7,055 nucleotides of DNA from Candidatus Omnitrophota bacterium (GCA_018399295.1 JAGYOO010000073.1:1-7055); one strand, 5' to 3'. Shown: positions 1 to 5,622, numbered from the stretch's first letter. Numbers and translations: made by a program. The notes: a model not told the origin generated them from the letters alone.

Positions 1-74
1 TCGCCGAGACCGCGGCAGAGCTTAAAAAAGAAGGCATTGAGTTCGTCAATGTCTCGGAGCTGCTGAAGAGATGA
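1..74 (+). CDS. C-terminal fragment of an unidentified upstream gene
   Basis: An open frame enters from the left edge and runs to a TGA at 72-74, giving 23 visible residues, partly reading ELKKEGIEFVNVSELL. The fragment is charged and looks like the last helix and strand of a soluble cytoplasmic protein. It is too short to assign to a family. Its stop overlaps the tsaD start in an ATGA arrangement, which indicates co-transcription and probable translational coupling with tsaD. The codon use is like that of tsaD (GCC, GAG, CTG). The call as coding rests on the overlap geometry and the absence of any stop in this frame. Confidence 0.7.
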   Translation, partial: AETAAELKKEGIEFVNVSELLKR

Positions 75-1060
75 TCACCCTGGGCATTGAGACCTCGTGC
101 GACGAGACCGCGGCGGCGGTGCTTAGAGACGAAAAACTGCTTTCTTCCGCCGTCAGTTCCAGTGTGCATCTGCACCGGAAGTTCGGCGGCATTGTTCCGG
201 AGATCGCCTCCCGCTTTCACCTTGAATTTATAAACCCGGTCCTGGACAAGGCCCTGAAGCAGGCCAAAATCAAACTTACCGACGTCGACCTGGTGGCCGT
301 CACTTCCGCTCCGGGGCTGGTCGGTTCGCTGCTGGTGGGGCTCTCGTTTGCCAAAGGGCTCAGTTTCGGACTGAACAAGCCGTTTATCGGCGTAAATCAT
401 ATTCACGCCCATCTGCTGTCGGCTTTTGTCGGAGAAAAGAGGCCTCCCTTTCCGTTTATCGGGACCGCTGTTTCCGGCGGCCATACCCTGATAGCCCTGG
501 TTGAGGATTTTCACCGGATTAAAACCCTGGGCAAGACCCGGGATGATGCCGCCGGCGAGGCGTTTGATAAAGCAGCAAAACTGCTGGGCCTGCCGTATCC
601 GGGCGGGCCGGAACTGGAAAAGCTGGCAGCCCGGGTAAAAGAATCCCCGGTCAGGCTGACCTGCGCCCGGCTGGAAGATTCTCTGGATTTCAGTTTCAGC
701 GGCATCAAGACCGCGGTGCTTTACAAAGCCCGGGAGATGAGCTCCTCTCCCACTGACCGGGCCCGGATCGCCCATTCTTTTCAGAAAGCGGTGGTAGACG
801 TGATCGCCCAAAAAAGCGTGCAGGCCTGCGTCCAGCGCGGAATAAAGACCCTGGCCGGCGGCGGCGGGGTGGTCTGTAACGGCCCGCTGAGAGAGAGATT
901 GAAAGAATTGACCGCTGAATACGGCATCGATCTGAAGCTGGCGCCAATGAGCTTTTGCGGGGATAACGCGGCAATGATCGGTTATCTGGGGTATAATCTC
1001 TTTCTCCGGGGAAAACAGTCACGATACGATCTGACGCCGAAAGCCACTTCCAGGCTTTAA
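71..1060 (+). CDS. tsaD: tRNA N6-threonylcarbamoyladenosine (t6A37) synthesis protein TsaD (Kae1/Gcp family)
   Basis: TsaD transfers the threonylcarbamoyl group from threonylcarbamoyl-AMP to A37 of ANN-decoding tRNAs, acting in the cytoplasm with TsaB and TsaE. The 329 residues are close to the usual bacterial length (about 335-345). They open with the family start GIETSCDET (5-13). The metal-binding HxxxH is H110/H114 in NHIHAHL, the phosphate-loop SGGH is at 135-138, and the C-terminal metal Asp is D298 in GDNAAMIG. The family AGGVAAN motif appears as GGGGVVCN (263-270), a mild divergence. DFSFSGIKTA (206-215) is also typical. The start ATG overlaps the preceding stop (ATGA) with a GGAG at 56-59, so translation is probably coupled. 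No tsaB or tsaE is visible nearby. The family call is very secure. Confidence 0.97.
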   Translation: MITLGIETSCDETAAAVLRDEKLLSSAVSSSVHLHRKFGGIVPEIASRFHLEFINPVLDKALKQAKIKLTDVDLVAVTSAPGLVGSLLVGLSFAKGLSFGLNKPFIGVNHIHAHLLSAFVGEKRPPFPFIGTAVSGGHTLIALVEDFHRIKTLGKTRDDAAGEAFDKAAKLLGLPYPGGPELEKLAARVKESPVRLTCARLEDSLDFSFSGIKTAVLYKAREMSSSPTDRARIAHSFQKAVVDVIAQKSVQACVQRGIKTLAGGGGVVCNGPLRERLKELTAEYGIDLKLAPMSFCGDNAAMIGYLGYNLFLRGKQSRYDLTPKATSRL

Positions 1061-1066
1061 AAAGCA

Positions 1067-1094
1067 TTGACAAAATTTAATTTTCTGGCACAAT
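1067..1094 (+). promoter_or_regulatory. Sigma70-type promoter with extended -10, upstream of the 27-aa gene
   Basis: A perfect -35 TTGACA lies at 1067-1072. After 16 bp comes CACAAT (1089-1094), a 4/6 match to TATAAT, preceded by TGG (1086-1088), which gives the extended -10 TGn element. Transcription would start near 1101, leaving a leader of about 20 nt that carries the GGAGG at 1112-1116. It begins 7 bp after the tsaD stop and is the best promoter in the window. It implies that the short gene is transcribed on its own and probably strongly. Confidence 0.75.
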
Positions 1095-1120
1095 AGTACA
1101 AAAGACAATTTGGAGGAAAC

Positions 1121-1204
1121 ATGGCTAAGAGAACTCGTAAAGGTAAATTGAAGTGGCGGTCTAAGAAGGCTAATCACGGCACTAAGCCCTGTCGTGGTCA
1201 TTAA
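1121..1204 (+). CDS. 27-aa very basic small protein, candidate ribosome- or RNA-associated
   Basis: The ORF runs ATG to TAA with GGAGG at 1112-1116, 4 nt before the start. It begins MAKRTRKGKLKWR and ends KKANHGTKPCRGH. Of 27 residues, 11 are Lys or Arg, there is no Asp or Glu, one Trp (W12), and H19, C24 and H27 lie near the C-terminus. Codons are GCT, CGT, GGT, ACT and AAG, unlike the GCC/CGG/GGC-rich neighbours, which points to high expression. Size, charge and an RxGKxxW...G.xP pattern loosely recall the small ribosomal protein bTHX and other tiny basic ribosomal proteins, but I do not claim homology. It has its own strong promoter. The function is inferred from composition only. It is the kind of gene that automatic annotation usually misses. 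Confidence 0.8.
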   Translation: MAKRTRKGKLKWRSKKANHGTKPCRGH

Positions 1205-1211
1205 TTATTGT

Positions 1212-1239
1212 TTGCTTACTGCTTATCCCCTCTTAAAAT
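1212..1239 (+). promoter_or_regulatory. Possible weak promoter for the envelope operon
   Basis: TTGCTT (1212-1217, 3/6) and TAAAAT (1234-1239, 5/6) are separated by 16 bp, starting 8 bp after the 27-aa gene. No terminator separates this from the strong promoter at 1067, so read-through could equally supply the three downstream genes. Low confidence. Confidence 0.3.
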
Positions 1240-1264
1240 TAGATCTAAGTTCCTGTCGTGACGA

Positions 1265-1768
1265 ATGATCGCACTTATTCAAAAAATGAGATTCGCAAAT
1301 GGCATCTGCCTTTGCGGGATGTGCATTATGGGCAGTCTTCTGACCGCACCGTCGGCTGAGGCCTTCGGCCGCAGGCCAACGACGGAAAGTCCGCGGGAGG
1401 AACGCCGCGTGGAATTTGTTTCTCCGGAGATCGAAATAATCAGCCATCCCCGGGCGGACATGGATCTATTCCAGAACAACCAACCGGACACTCAACCCAG
1501 GATCAGCGTCGCGCCGGAGCAGCTGCTCCCTCCGATCGATGCCGAAGCAGTACGCAAACTGCCTGTAGTTGATATTCAGAAGGCGTTGAAAAAAGCCGGC
1601 CTTGAGCCCGGACCGATCGACGGAGTCATGGGAGCGAAGACCAAAAAGGCTGTCCGCGATTTTCAGAAGATCAATAATCTCGCGGTTGACGGCATCGTGG
1701 GCGTAAAAACCTGGACATTGCTTAAAGTGTTTTTATCTTCCCCCTCGGAACAAGTAACAACCAATTAA
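1265..1768 (+). CDS. Exported protein with C-terminal peptidoglycan-binding (PG_binding_1) domain
   Basis: The 167 residues comprise an N-terminal signal peptide, a Pro/Arg/Glu-rich linker and a C-terminal three-helix peptidoglycan-binding domain. The signal peptide has a hydrophobic core at about 13-28 and a probable signal peptidase I site after AEA (31-33). The linker spans about 34-98. The PG domain (about 102-155) shows VDIQKALKKAG, GPIDGVMGAKTKKAVRDFQ and VDGIVGVKTW, the family pattern of helix, GxxDGxxGxxTxxAVxxFQ, then DGxxGxxTW. No catalytic domain is present, so it probably tethers to or senses peptidoglycan. An in-frame TGA at 1259 limits upstream extension. Neither ATG 1265 nor ATG 1286 has a clear Shine-Dalgarno sequence, and a start at 1286 would still leave a full signal peptide. 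It lies 19 bp before the OmpA lipoprotein gene and is probably in the same operon. Confidence 0.88.
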   Translation: MIALIQKMRFANGICLCGMCIMGSLLTAPSAEAFGRRPTTESPREERRVEFVSPEIEIISHPRADMDLFQNNQPDTQPRISVAPEQLLPPIDAEAVRKLPVVDIQKALKKAGLEPGPIDGVMGAKTKKAVRDFQKINNLAVDGIVGVKTWTLLKVFLSSPSEQVTTN

Positions 1769-1787
1769 TTTCCTAAGGAGGTAATGT

Positions 1788-2453
1788 ATGTCAAAGTTAG
1801 CAAAGCTGCTCCTGGTGATCCCGTTGATCATGGTCGTATCCGGATGTTCAATAATCCTGCAAAAGCGCAGTCCGCAGGACCTGGAAAAGATCGATACGCT
1901 GAGCGAAGAACTCGAGCGCGAACGTCAGGCCAGGCTGGAACTGCTGCGGGCCCAGCGCGAACTCGAGGAACAGCTGAAAAAGGAACTTGAGGAAGAAGAT
2001 GTCCGCCTGAGCATGGCCGACAAGGGACTGACGATCACCTTTGTGGCTGAGGTGCTTTTTGATTCCGGAAAAGCCGAGATCCGCGAAACCGCCTACCCGG
2101 TACTGGAGAAGGTAGCCAAGGTGCTTAAGAACCAGGTGCCGAACAGCAATATCGCTATTGTCGGACATACTGACAATCAGCCGATCAAGCAGTCAAACTG
2201 GAAGTCGAACTGGGAACTTTCGACCGCCCGCGCCATAAGCGTACTGCATTTTCTTGAGGATAATAAAGGCATCCGGCCGGAACGGCTTTCCGCCATCGGT
2301 TACGGCGAATACCGCCCGCTGGCCTCAAATGACACCCGGGAAGGCAGACAGCAGAACCGGCGCGTGGAAGTAACTATTATGCCGGATACGCTGGCATCGC
2401 GCGAAGCCGCGAAAACCTACACGCCAAAGGCGGGAGAAAAAAGTAACTTATGA
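1788..2453 (+). CDS. OmpA/Pal-like peptidoglycan-associated lipoprotein with coiled-coil stem
   Basis: The 221 residues begin with a lipoprotein signal peptide whose lipobox VSGC makes C20 the lipidated residue; S21 follows, favouring outer-membrane sorting. Residues about 30-72 are a Glu/Arg/Leu-rich coiled coil, and about 83-196 form an OmpA C-terminal domain. Motifs include VLFDSGKAEI (89-98), GHTDNQPI (126-133), SNWELSTARA (140-149) and the closing GRQQNRRVEV (186-195). D129 and R148 match the diaminopimelate-binding Asp and Arg of OmpA. The SNWELSxAR wording is MotB-like, but there is no transmembrane helix with the MotB proton-channel Asp, so this is not a stator protein. AAGGAGGT at 1775-1782 lies 5 nt before ATG 1788, which rules out the out-of-frame ATG at 1784. 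The stop overlaps the next start (ATGA). Confidence 0.93.
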   Translation: MSKLAKLLLVIPLIMVVSGCSIILQKRSPQDLEKIDTLSEELERERQARLELLRAQRELEEQLKKELEEEDVRLSMADKGLTITFVAEVLFDSGKAEIRETAYPVLEKVAKVLKNQVPNSNIAIVGHTDNQPIKQSNWKSNWELSTARAISVLHFLEDNKGIRPERLSAIGYGEYRPLASNDTREGRQQNRRVEVTIMPDTLASREAAKTYTPKAGEKSNL

Positions 2454-2977
2454 GTCAGACCGCTCTGAAGCGCATCATCCTGCTGCTCATGTTCGTGTCT
2501 ATCGTAAGTGTGCTGTGGGCAGTAGGCTCGACCTCACGCAAGCATGTGGAACTGGAGACAAGCTCCGACCTGCATGACGAGGTCAATGTCCTCAAAAAGA
2601 CAAACACGGCGCTGACCATTGAGCTCAAGGATTCACGCAACCAAATGGCCGCGGAGCAGAAGGCGGCGCTGGAGGCGCGGGAACAGCTTAAGGCGGCCCA
2701 GGCAGAAGCAGAAGAGCTGAACGCGAAGCTGGAAGAGATCCAACTTGGACATGCCGCTGAGCTGAACGTGATGAAGGTAACTGCGGAAGAGCTTACTCAG
2801 GCAAGAGAGCTGCTGGAAGTGAATCTGGCGAAACTGAGCGAGGAACTGCAGGCCCGCCAGGAAGAAATTGATAAAACAACTGCCCGGATCAAACAGATGC
2901 AGCAGAGGATCCAGACGTTGGAAAAAGAACTTGAAGATAAAACAAACGAACTGAAGCGGAGAGTCCTGCGCCGGTAA
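2450..2977 (+). CDS. Inner-membrane-anchored coiled-coil protein, function unknown
   Basis: The 175 residues contain a single N-terminal transmembrane helix (about 8-26, IILLLMFVSIVSVLWAV), preceded by a short basic stretch. A continuous Glu/Lys/Ala/Leu-rich coiled coil follows from about 38 to 170, and the protein ends in a basic cluster, RRVLRR. There are no cysteines and no globular domain. By the positive-inside rule the coiled coil should face the periplasm, where it could meet the coiled-coil stem of the lipoprotein encoded just upstream. The start overlaps that gene's stop by 4 nt and has only a distant GGGAG, so translational coupling is likely. The stop codon sits in the loop of the terminator hairpin. 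I do not recognise a named family. Low-complexity coiled coils give spurious similarity to many proteins. Confidence 0.85.
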   Translation: MSQTALKRIILLLMFVSIVSVLWAVGSTSRKHVELETSSDLHDEVNVLKKTNTALTIELKDSRNQMAAEQKAALEAREQLKAAQAEAEELNAKLEEIQLGHAAELNVMKVTAEELTQARELLEVNLAKLSEELQARQEEIDKTTARIKQMQQRIQTLEKELEDKTNELKRRVLRR

Positions 2978-3001
2978 ATCCGGCTCAGGACTCTTTTTTT
3001 T
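2960..3001 (+). terminator. Rho-independent terminator of the envelope operon
   Basis: AGAGTCCTG (2960-2968) pairs with CAGGACTCT (2986-2994). After one mismatch, GCCGG (2970-2974) pairs with CCGGC (2980-2984) around a TAAAT loop. An eight-T run follows at 2994-3001. The upstream gene's TAA is in the loop, and the stop of the convergent tatA (2985-2987) is in the right arm. Read on the - strand the hairpin lacks an immediate U tract, so strong termination is expected only for + transcripts. Confidence 0.92.
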
Positions 3002-3179
3002 CCTCCTGCCCTTCTTTATCTCCATCACGATTTTCTTTATCCCGGCCGGCAAGCGATTTTTTGAACTCCTTGACGCTTTCTCCGAGCGAGCGGGCGATTC
3101 CAGGCAGTTTGTTCGCGCCAAACAGCACCAGCACGATAAGCAGGATCAACGTTATTTCCATTAAACCAAATCTTCCCAT
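2985..3179 (-). CDS. tatA: Sec-independent translocase subunit TatA
   Basis: TatA oligomerises at the TatBC-substrate complex to let folded proteins cross the inner membrane. The 64 residues carry an N-terminal transmembrane helix (about 7-21, MEITLILLIVLVLFG), the hinge FGANKLP, an amphipathic helix (IARSLGESVKEFKKSL) and a charged tail rich in Lys, Glu and Asp. This is the classic TatA layout and length. The start at 3179 is chosen because GGAGGAG (3183-3189) ends its GGAGG core 5 nt upstream; ATG 3182 is too close to the ribosome site, and a TTG at 3212 would overlap tatC. It is the last gene of the hemB-tat operon, 14 bp after tatC. The final codons (KKES, stop) are written in the shared terminator hairpin and its A/T tract. 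Confidence 0.92.
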   Translation of the reverse strand: MGRFGLMEITLILLIVLVLFGANKLPGIARSLGESVKEFKKSLAGRDKENRDGDKEGQEEKKES

Positions 3180-3182
3180 CAT

Positions 3183-3189
3183 CTCCTCC
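3183..3189 (-). promoter_or_regulatory. Ribosome binding site deciding the tatA start
   Basis: The - strand reads GGAGGAG here, immediately before two consecutive in-frame ATG codons (3182 and 3179). Spacing of 5 nt from the GGAGG core favours the second ATG. Confidence 0.75.
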
Positions 3190-3193
3190 GTGT

Positions 3194-3904
3194 TTACCTT
3201 CTCATTAAACAAATCATCCAGATACTTGCCTCATAAAGCAGGATCATCGGAAGCGCCAGCAGGGTCTGATTGACCATGTCCGGGGTCGGGGTCAGAGCGG
3301 CAGCAGCCACAAAGCTCAGCAGAATCGCGTACCGGCGCCAATGCCGCAGCTTAGAGCTGTTTACCAGACCGATGCGGGCCAACAGAGACAGGGCCAGGGG
3401 CAGCTGAAAGGTCAGGCCGAAGGCAATCATCATGTACCCGATAAATGACAAATACCGGCTCACGGATATCAGCGGAACCAGGGACGCGGAGGCATACGAC
3501 AGAAAAAACCTGACTGCCGCCGGTATCACCAGGATATAACAGAACGCCGCTCCGGCCGTGAACAGCATAAACGAAAGCAGGGTCAGCGGCAGCAAAAGCT
3601 TCTTCTCTCCCTGATACAGGCCAAGTTCGACAAACCGCCAGATCTGATATAACACGAACGGCAGGGACAGATACAGACCGATGAACAGGCTGAGTTTAAG
3701 CTGGACCCAGAAGGCCTCAGCCGGGGCCATGAAATAAAGCTGTCCCACCAGCCGCGAGATCAGCGGCATCAGGCGCGGCACAAACATGAACGCCCCGGAA
3801 CTGAACAGGACAATGATCAGGATCGACAACAGGATGCGAGCCCGAAGTTCAGCAAGATGTTCGATAACGCTCATCGGCCGGTCGCCCCCCTTTTCCCGGC
3901 TCAC
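3194..3904 (-). CDS. tatC: Sec-independent translocase subunit TatC
   Basis: TatC is the polytopic twin-arginine signal receptor of the Tat pathway. The sequence shows the N-terminal EHLAELR motif, six hydrophobic segments, PAEAF in the first periplasmic loop, and PFVLYQIWRF leading to GLYQGEKK, whose Glu matches the conserved twin-Arg-contacting Glu (E. coli E103). It closes with LTPTPDMVNQTLLALPMILLYE. The Pro usually found before GLY is replaced (VELGLY). I favour a GTG start at 3904 (236 aa), because GAGGAG lies 7 nt upstream and the start is 1 nt after the preceding stop. ATG 3874 (226 aa), at MSVIEHL, is a good alternative with a G-rich upstream stretch at longer spacing. An ATG at 3961 would overlap the upstream gene and lacks a ribosome site. 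It lies between two TatA/B-type genes. Confidence 0.94.
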   Translation of the reverse strand: MSREKGGDRPMSVIEHLAELRARILLSILIIVLFSSGAFMFVPRLMPLISRLVGQLYFMAPAEAFWVQLKLSLFIGLYLSLPFVLYQIWRFVELGLYQGEKKLLLPLTLLSFMLFTAGAAFCYILVIPAAVRFFLSYASASLVPLISVSRYLSFIGYMMIAFGLTFQLPLALSLLARIGLVNSSKLRHWRRYAILLSFVAAAALTPTPDMVNQTLLALPMILLYEASIWMICLMRR

Positions 3905-3905
3905 C

Positions 3906-4112
3906 CTAACGCTCCTCATCCGGTCCCGGCTGGTCGCGGTCTTCCTCCCCGGTTTCCTCATCTATGGTTGAGCGGAAGGTGTCGGCTACCTTGCGGAACT
4001 CACGCACCGCCTTGCCCAGCGTCCGGCCGATCTCCGGCAGCTTTTCCGGCCCAAACACCAGCAGGGCCACGATAAATATCAGAAACAGTTCAGGCAGTCC
4101 TAAGGAAAACAT
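3906..4112 (-). CDS. TatA/TatB-type translocase subunit, probably the TatB-role partner
   Basis: The 68 residues hold an N-terminal transmembrane helix (about 3-20, SLGLPELFLIFIVALLVF), FGPEKLPEIGRTLGKAVREFRK as hinge plus amphipathic helix, and an acidic tail. The GPEKLPE wording leans towards TatB, but the protein is as short as TatA, and length alone cannot separate the two. With the second, more TatA-like gene after tatC, the simplest reading is that this one acts with TatC in substrate recognition. The ribosome site is weak (GGAT about 7 nt upstream). It follows hemB after 38 bp and precedes tatC by 1 bp. I leave the symbol empty because tatA and tatB cannot be told apart firmly here. 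Confidence 0.9.
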   Translation of the reverse strand: MFSLGLPELFLIFIVALLVFGPEKLPEIGRTLGKAVREFRKVADTFRSTIDEETGEEDRDQPGPDEER

Positions 4113-4132
4113 ATTTTATCCGGATTCCGGAA

Positions 4133-4148
4133 CGTTATCAGCATAACG
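4133..4148. repeat. Short inverted repeat between hemB and the tatB-like gene
   Basis: CGTTAT and ATAACG form a 6-bp stem around CAGC in the 38-bp gap. No T-run follows on the - strand, so it is not a terminator. It could stabilise mRNA or may be chance. Confidence 0.35.
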
Positions 4149-4150
4149 GA

Positions 4151-5179
4151 TTAAAGCAGAAACTGGCCGCTGAGCCAGCGCGCGGCTTCCCGGGCATGAT
4201 GCGTGATCAACAGCTCGGCCCCGGAACGCTTCAGTCCGGTCAGGATTTCAAGGATGATCTTTTTTTCCTCTGAGCCCGCGGATTTGACCATGGCGTACTC
4301 ACCGCTAACGCTGAATGCCGCTATTGGAACATTGAAGTTTTTCCGGGCCGCGGCGATGATGTCCTGGTAGGCCAGGGCCGGCTTTATCATGACAATATCC
4401 GCCCCCTCCTGCACATCCTGCTCTATCTCCCGCAAAGCCTCAGCGGAATTAGCGGGATTAAGCTGATAAGACAACGCCTCTACCGAACGGTCAGGCTGGC
4501 AGGAGGCGTTAACCGGAACGGAGAACGCCGAGGAGAAAACAACTGCCGGCATCAAAGGAAGATGTTTAAAATTATTGGTATCCAGGGCGGCACGAATCAC
4601 GGATGTCTGCCCATCCATCATACTGCTGGGGGAAAGCATGTCCGCTCCGGCCTCGGCATGCGACAGGGCGATTTTAGCCAGCAGCTCCAGGGTAGCATCA
4701 TTATAGATAACAGCCTCCGGTTCCTGCCGGGTATCTTCGCCATTCGCCGCCTCCTCTACCACCGGAACGGTCCGGGTCTTGACAATGCCGCAGTGCCCTC
4801 CGGTGAGATAGGCGCAAAGACAGACATCAGTAATCAAAAGCAAATTCGGGTATTTATCCTTTATCGCCTTCACCGCGGTCTGCACAATCCCGGTCTTTGA
4901 ATAAGCGCCGGTGGCCCGCTCGTCCCGCCGCTCCGGCACTCCGAACAGCAACACGGCCGGAATCTTAAGATCAACAATCTCCTTTATTTCCTTAAGCAGA
5001 AGATCAATGGAATACATGAAAATGCCGGGAACACTTCCGACCTGCTCTTTTTTATTTTTTCCCTCAGTTACGAACAACGGGCACACCAGAGAACGGGGAT
5101 TAAGATCGTTCTCCCTTACCATCTCCCGCAACCGCGGGTCCATTCTCAGGCGGCGCAGCCTGGTCTGCGGATAAACCAT
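4151..5179 (-). CDS. hemB: Porphobilinogen synthase (delta-aminolevulinic acid dehydratase), divergent
   Basis: HemB condenses two 5-aminolevulinate molecules to porphobilinogen in tetrapyrrole synthesis in the cytoplasm. The 342 residues start with the family RLRRLR (7-12) and PLFVTEG (34-40). The zinc-type cysteines are C120, C122 and C130 in DVCLCAYLTGGHCG. MMDG is at 187-190, Schiff-base K266 lies in VMIKPALAY, and SGEYAM is at 292-297. Two things are odd. The usual KYASxFYGPFR segment reads VFSSAFSVPVN (214-224), so the first active-site Lys, Tyr, Gly and Arg are lost. Also, roughly 15-20 extra residues lie between HCGIV and NDATLELLAK (about 134-159). The ribosome site GAGGAGG (5187-5193) lies 7 nt upstream. 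It is first in the operon with the tat genes; no clear -35/-10 is visible upstream. Family is certain, activity is not. Confidence 0.93.
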   Translation of the reverse strand: MVYPQTRLRRLRMDPRLREMVRENDLNPRSLVCPLFVTEGKNKKEQVGSVPGIFMYSIDLLLKEIKEIVDLKIPAVLLFGVPERRDERATGAYSKTGIVQTAVKAIKDKYPNLLLITDVCLCAYLTGGHCGIVKTRTVPVVEEAANGEDTRQEPEAVIYNDATLELLAKIALSHAEAGADMLSPSSMMDGQTSVIRAALDTNNFKHLPLMPAVVFSSAFSVPVNASCQPDRSVEALSYQLNPANSAEALREIEQDVQEGADIVMIKPALAYQDIIAAARKNFNVPIAAFSVSGEYAMVKSAGSEEKKIILEILTGLKRSGAELLITHHAREAARWLSGQFLL

Positions 5180-5203
5180 TAATATTCCTCCTCGTTTTTA
5201 AAA

Positions 5204-5251
5204 AGACATAAGACCATTAAAACAGACTATAGACCTTAGACCTTAGACAAA
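5204..5251. repeat. Degenerate heptad array AGACNNN
   Basis: Six AGAC-led heptads occur: AGACATA, AGACCAT, a 6-bp break, then AGACTAT, AGACCTT, AGACCTT and AGACAAA. They lie between the hemB ribosome site and the rest of the mosaic, so they would be in the hemB leader or promoter. Confidence 0.8.
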
Positions 5252-5275
5252 AACCAAAGAACAAAAATAAAATTT

Positions 5276-5315
5276 GATTAACCTGATTTTAGAATGATTA
5301 ATCTGATTTAAACGC
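5276..5315. repeat. 20-bp tandem duplication (GATTAAYCTGATTT core)
   Basis: Two 20-bp units (5276-5295, 5296-5315) share GATTAAYCTGATTT at 13 of 14 positions and then diverge. The second contains the palindrome GATTAATC. Confidence 0.75.
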
Positions 5316-5343
5316 TCGCTACTCTCGCAGCATCTTAGCAAAA

Positions 5344-5378
5344 GAGAGAAGACAGACGTCAGAAGTCAGAAGACCGAA
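5344..5378. repeat. Heptad array, GTCAGAA type
   Basis: Five consecutive heptads: GAGAGAA, GACAGAC, GTCAGAA, GTCAGAA, GACCGAA. This is the reverse complement of the TTCTGAC type at 5667-5715. A 13-bp segment (5362-5374) is exactly inverted at 5670-5682. Confidence 0.85.
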
Positions 5379-5434
5379 AAAGCAAAAATTACCTCTGTGC
5401 ACTCCCTCTATGATTTAGTTTTTTTCTCCCGTCC

Positions 5435-5476
5435 TCTGACCTCAGACTTCCGACTTCAGTCTTCCGTCTTCGGTTC
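5435..5476. repeat. Heptad array, TCNGNCT type
   Basis: Six consecutive heptads fit a loose TCNGNCY pattern, including TCAGACT, TCCGACT, TCAGTCT and TCCGTCT. The period of exactly 7 holds although the units differ, which suggests old slippage arrays rather than simple low complexity. Confidence 0.8.
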
Positions 5477-5478
5477 TC

Positions 5479-5494
5479 CTAAGATGCTAAGATG
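5479..5494. repeat. Tandem CTAAGATG x2
   Basis: Two exact 8-bp copies. TGCTAAGATGCT (5485-5496) is an exact inverted copy of AGCATCTTAGCA (5329-5340). Confidence 0.75.
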
Positions 5495-5521
5495 CTCGAG
5501 CACGAAGTGCGTTCTCTGCTC

Positions 5522-5535
5522 TCTCTACTCTCTAC
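5522..5535. repeat. Tandem heptad TCTCTAC x2
   Basis: Two exact copies at 5522-5528 and 5529-5535, followed directly by the palindrome-like TCATGAG. Confidence 0.65.
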
Positions 5536-5540
5536 TCATG

Positions 5541-5554
5541 AGCTTATGAACTCA
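5541..5554. repeat. Dispersed 14-bp copy AGCTTATGAACTCA
   Basis: It matches AGCTTATGAGCTCA at 5784-5797 in 13 of 14 positions. Both copies are rich in AGCT, CTCA and TGAG short palindromes. Confidence 0.6.
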
Positions 5555-5566
5555 TCAGCTTGTCTG

Positions 5567-5587
5567 CTCCGGGCTCCGAACTCCGAG
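5567..5587. repeat. Heptad array CTCCGNN x3
   Basis: CTCCGGG, CTCCGAA and CTCCGAG follow one another without gaps; again a 7-bp period with a different word. Confidence 0.75.
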
Positions 5588-5622
5588 CAATCTTTCCTCT
5601 GTGTTCTCAATATTCTCTATTT

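Noticed and set aside
705..1073. Long frame on the - strand opposite tsaD
   Set aside because: It lies wholly opposite a certain gene, is Arg/Ser/Pro-rich as expected for a shadow of GC-rich coding, and has no ribosome site or domain.
1188..1260. Direct repeat CCTGTCGTG at 1188-1196 and 1252-1260
   Set aside because: Only 9 bp, one copy lies inside the 27-aa gene, and no further copies or symmetry suggest an operator.
1788..2453. MotB flagellar stator protein
   Set aside because: Despite the SNWELSxAR motif, the N-terminus is a lipoprotein signal rather than a MotB-type transmembrane helix with the proton-binding Asp, and no motA is adjacent.
4113..4150. Terminator between hemB and the tatB-like gene
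   Set aside because: The 6-bp stem at 4133-4148 has no following T-run on the - strand, and the gap is only 38 bp, so read-through is more likely.
5190..5310. Promoter for hemB on the - strand
   Set aside because: TATAGT- and TTTAAT-like -10 elements exist but none has an acceptable -35 at 16-18 bp, and the AT- and repeat-rich context makes chance matches common.
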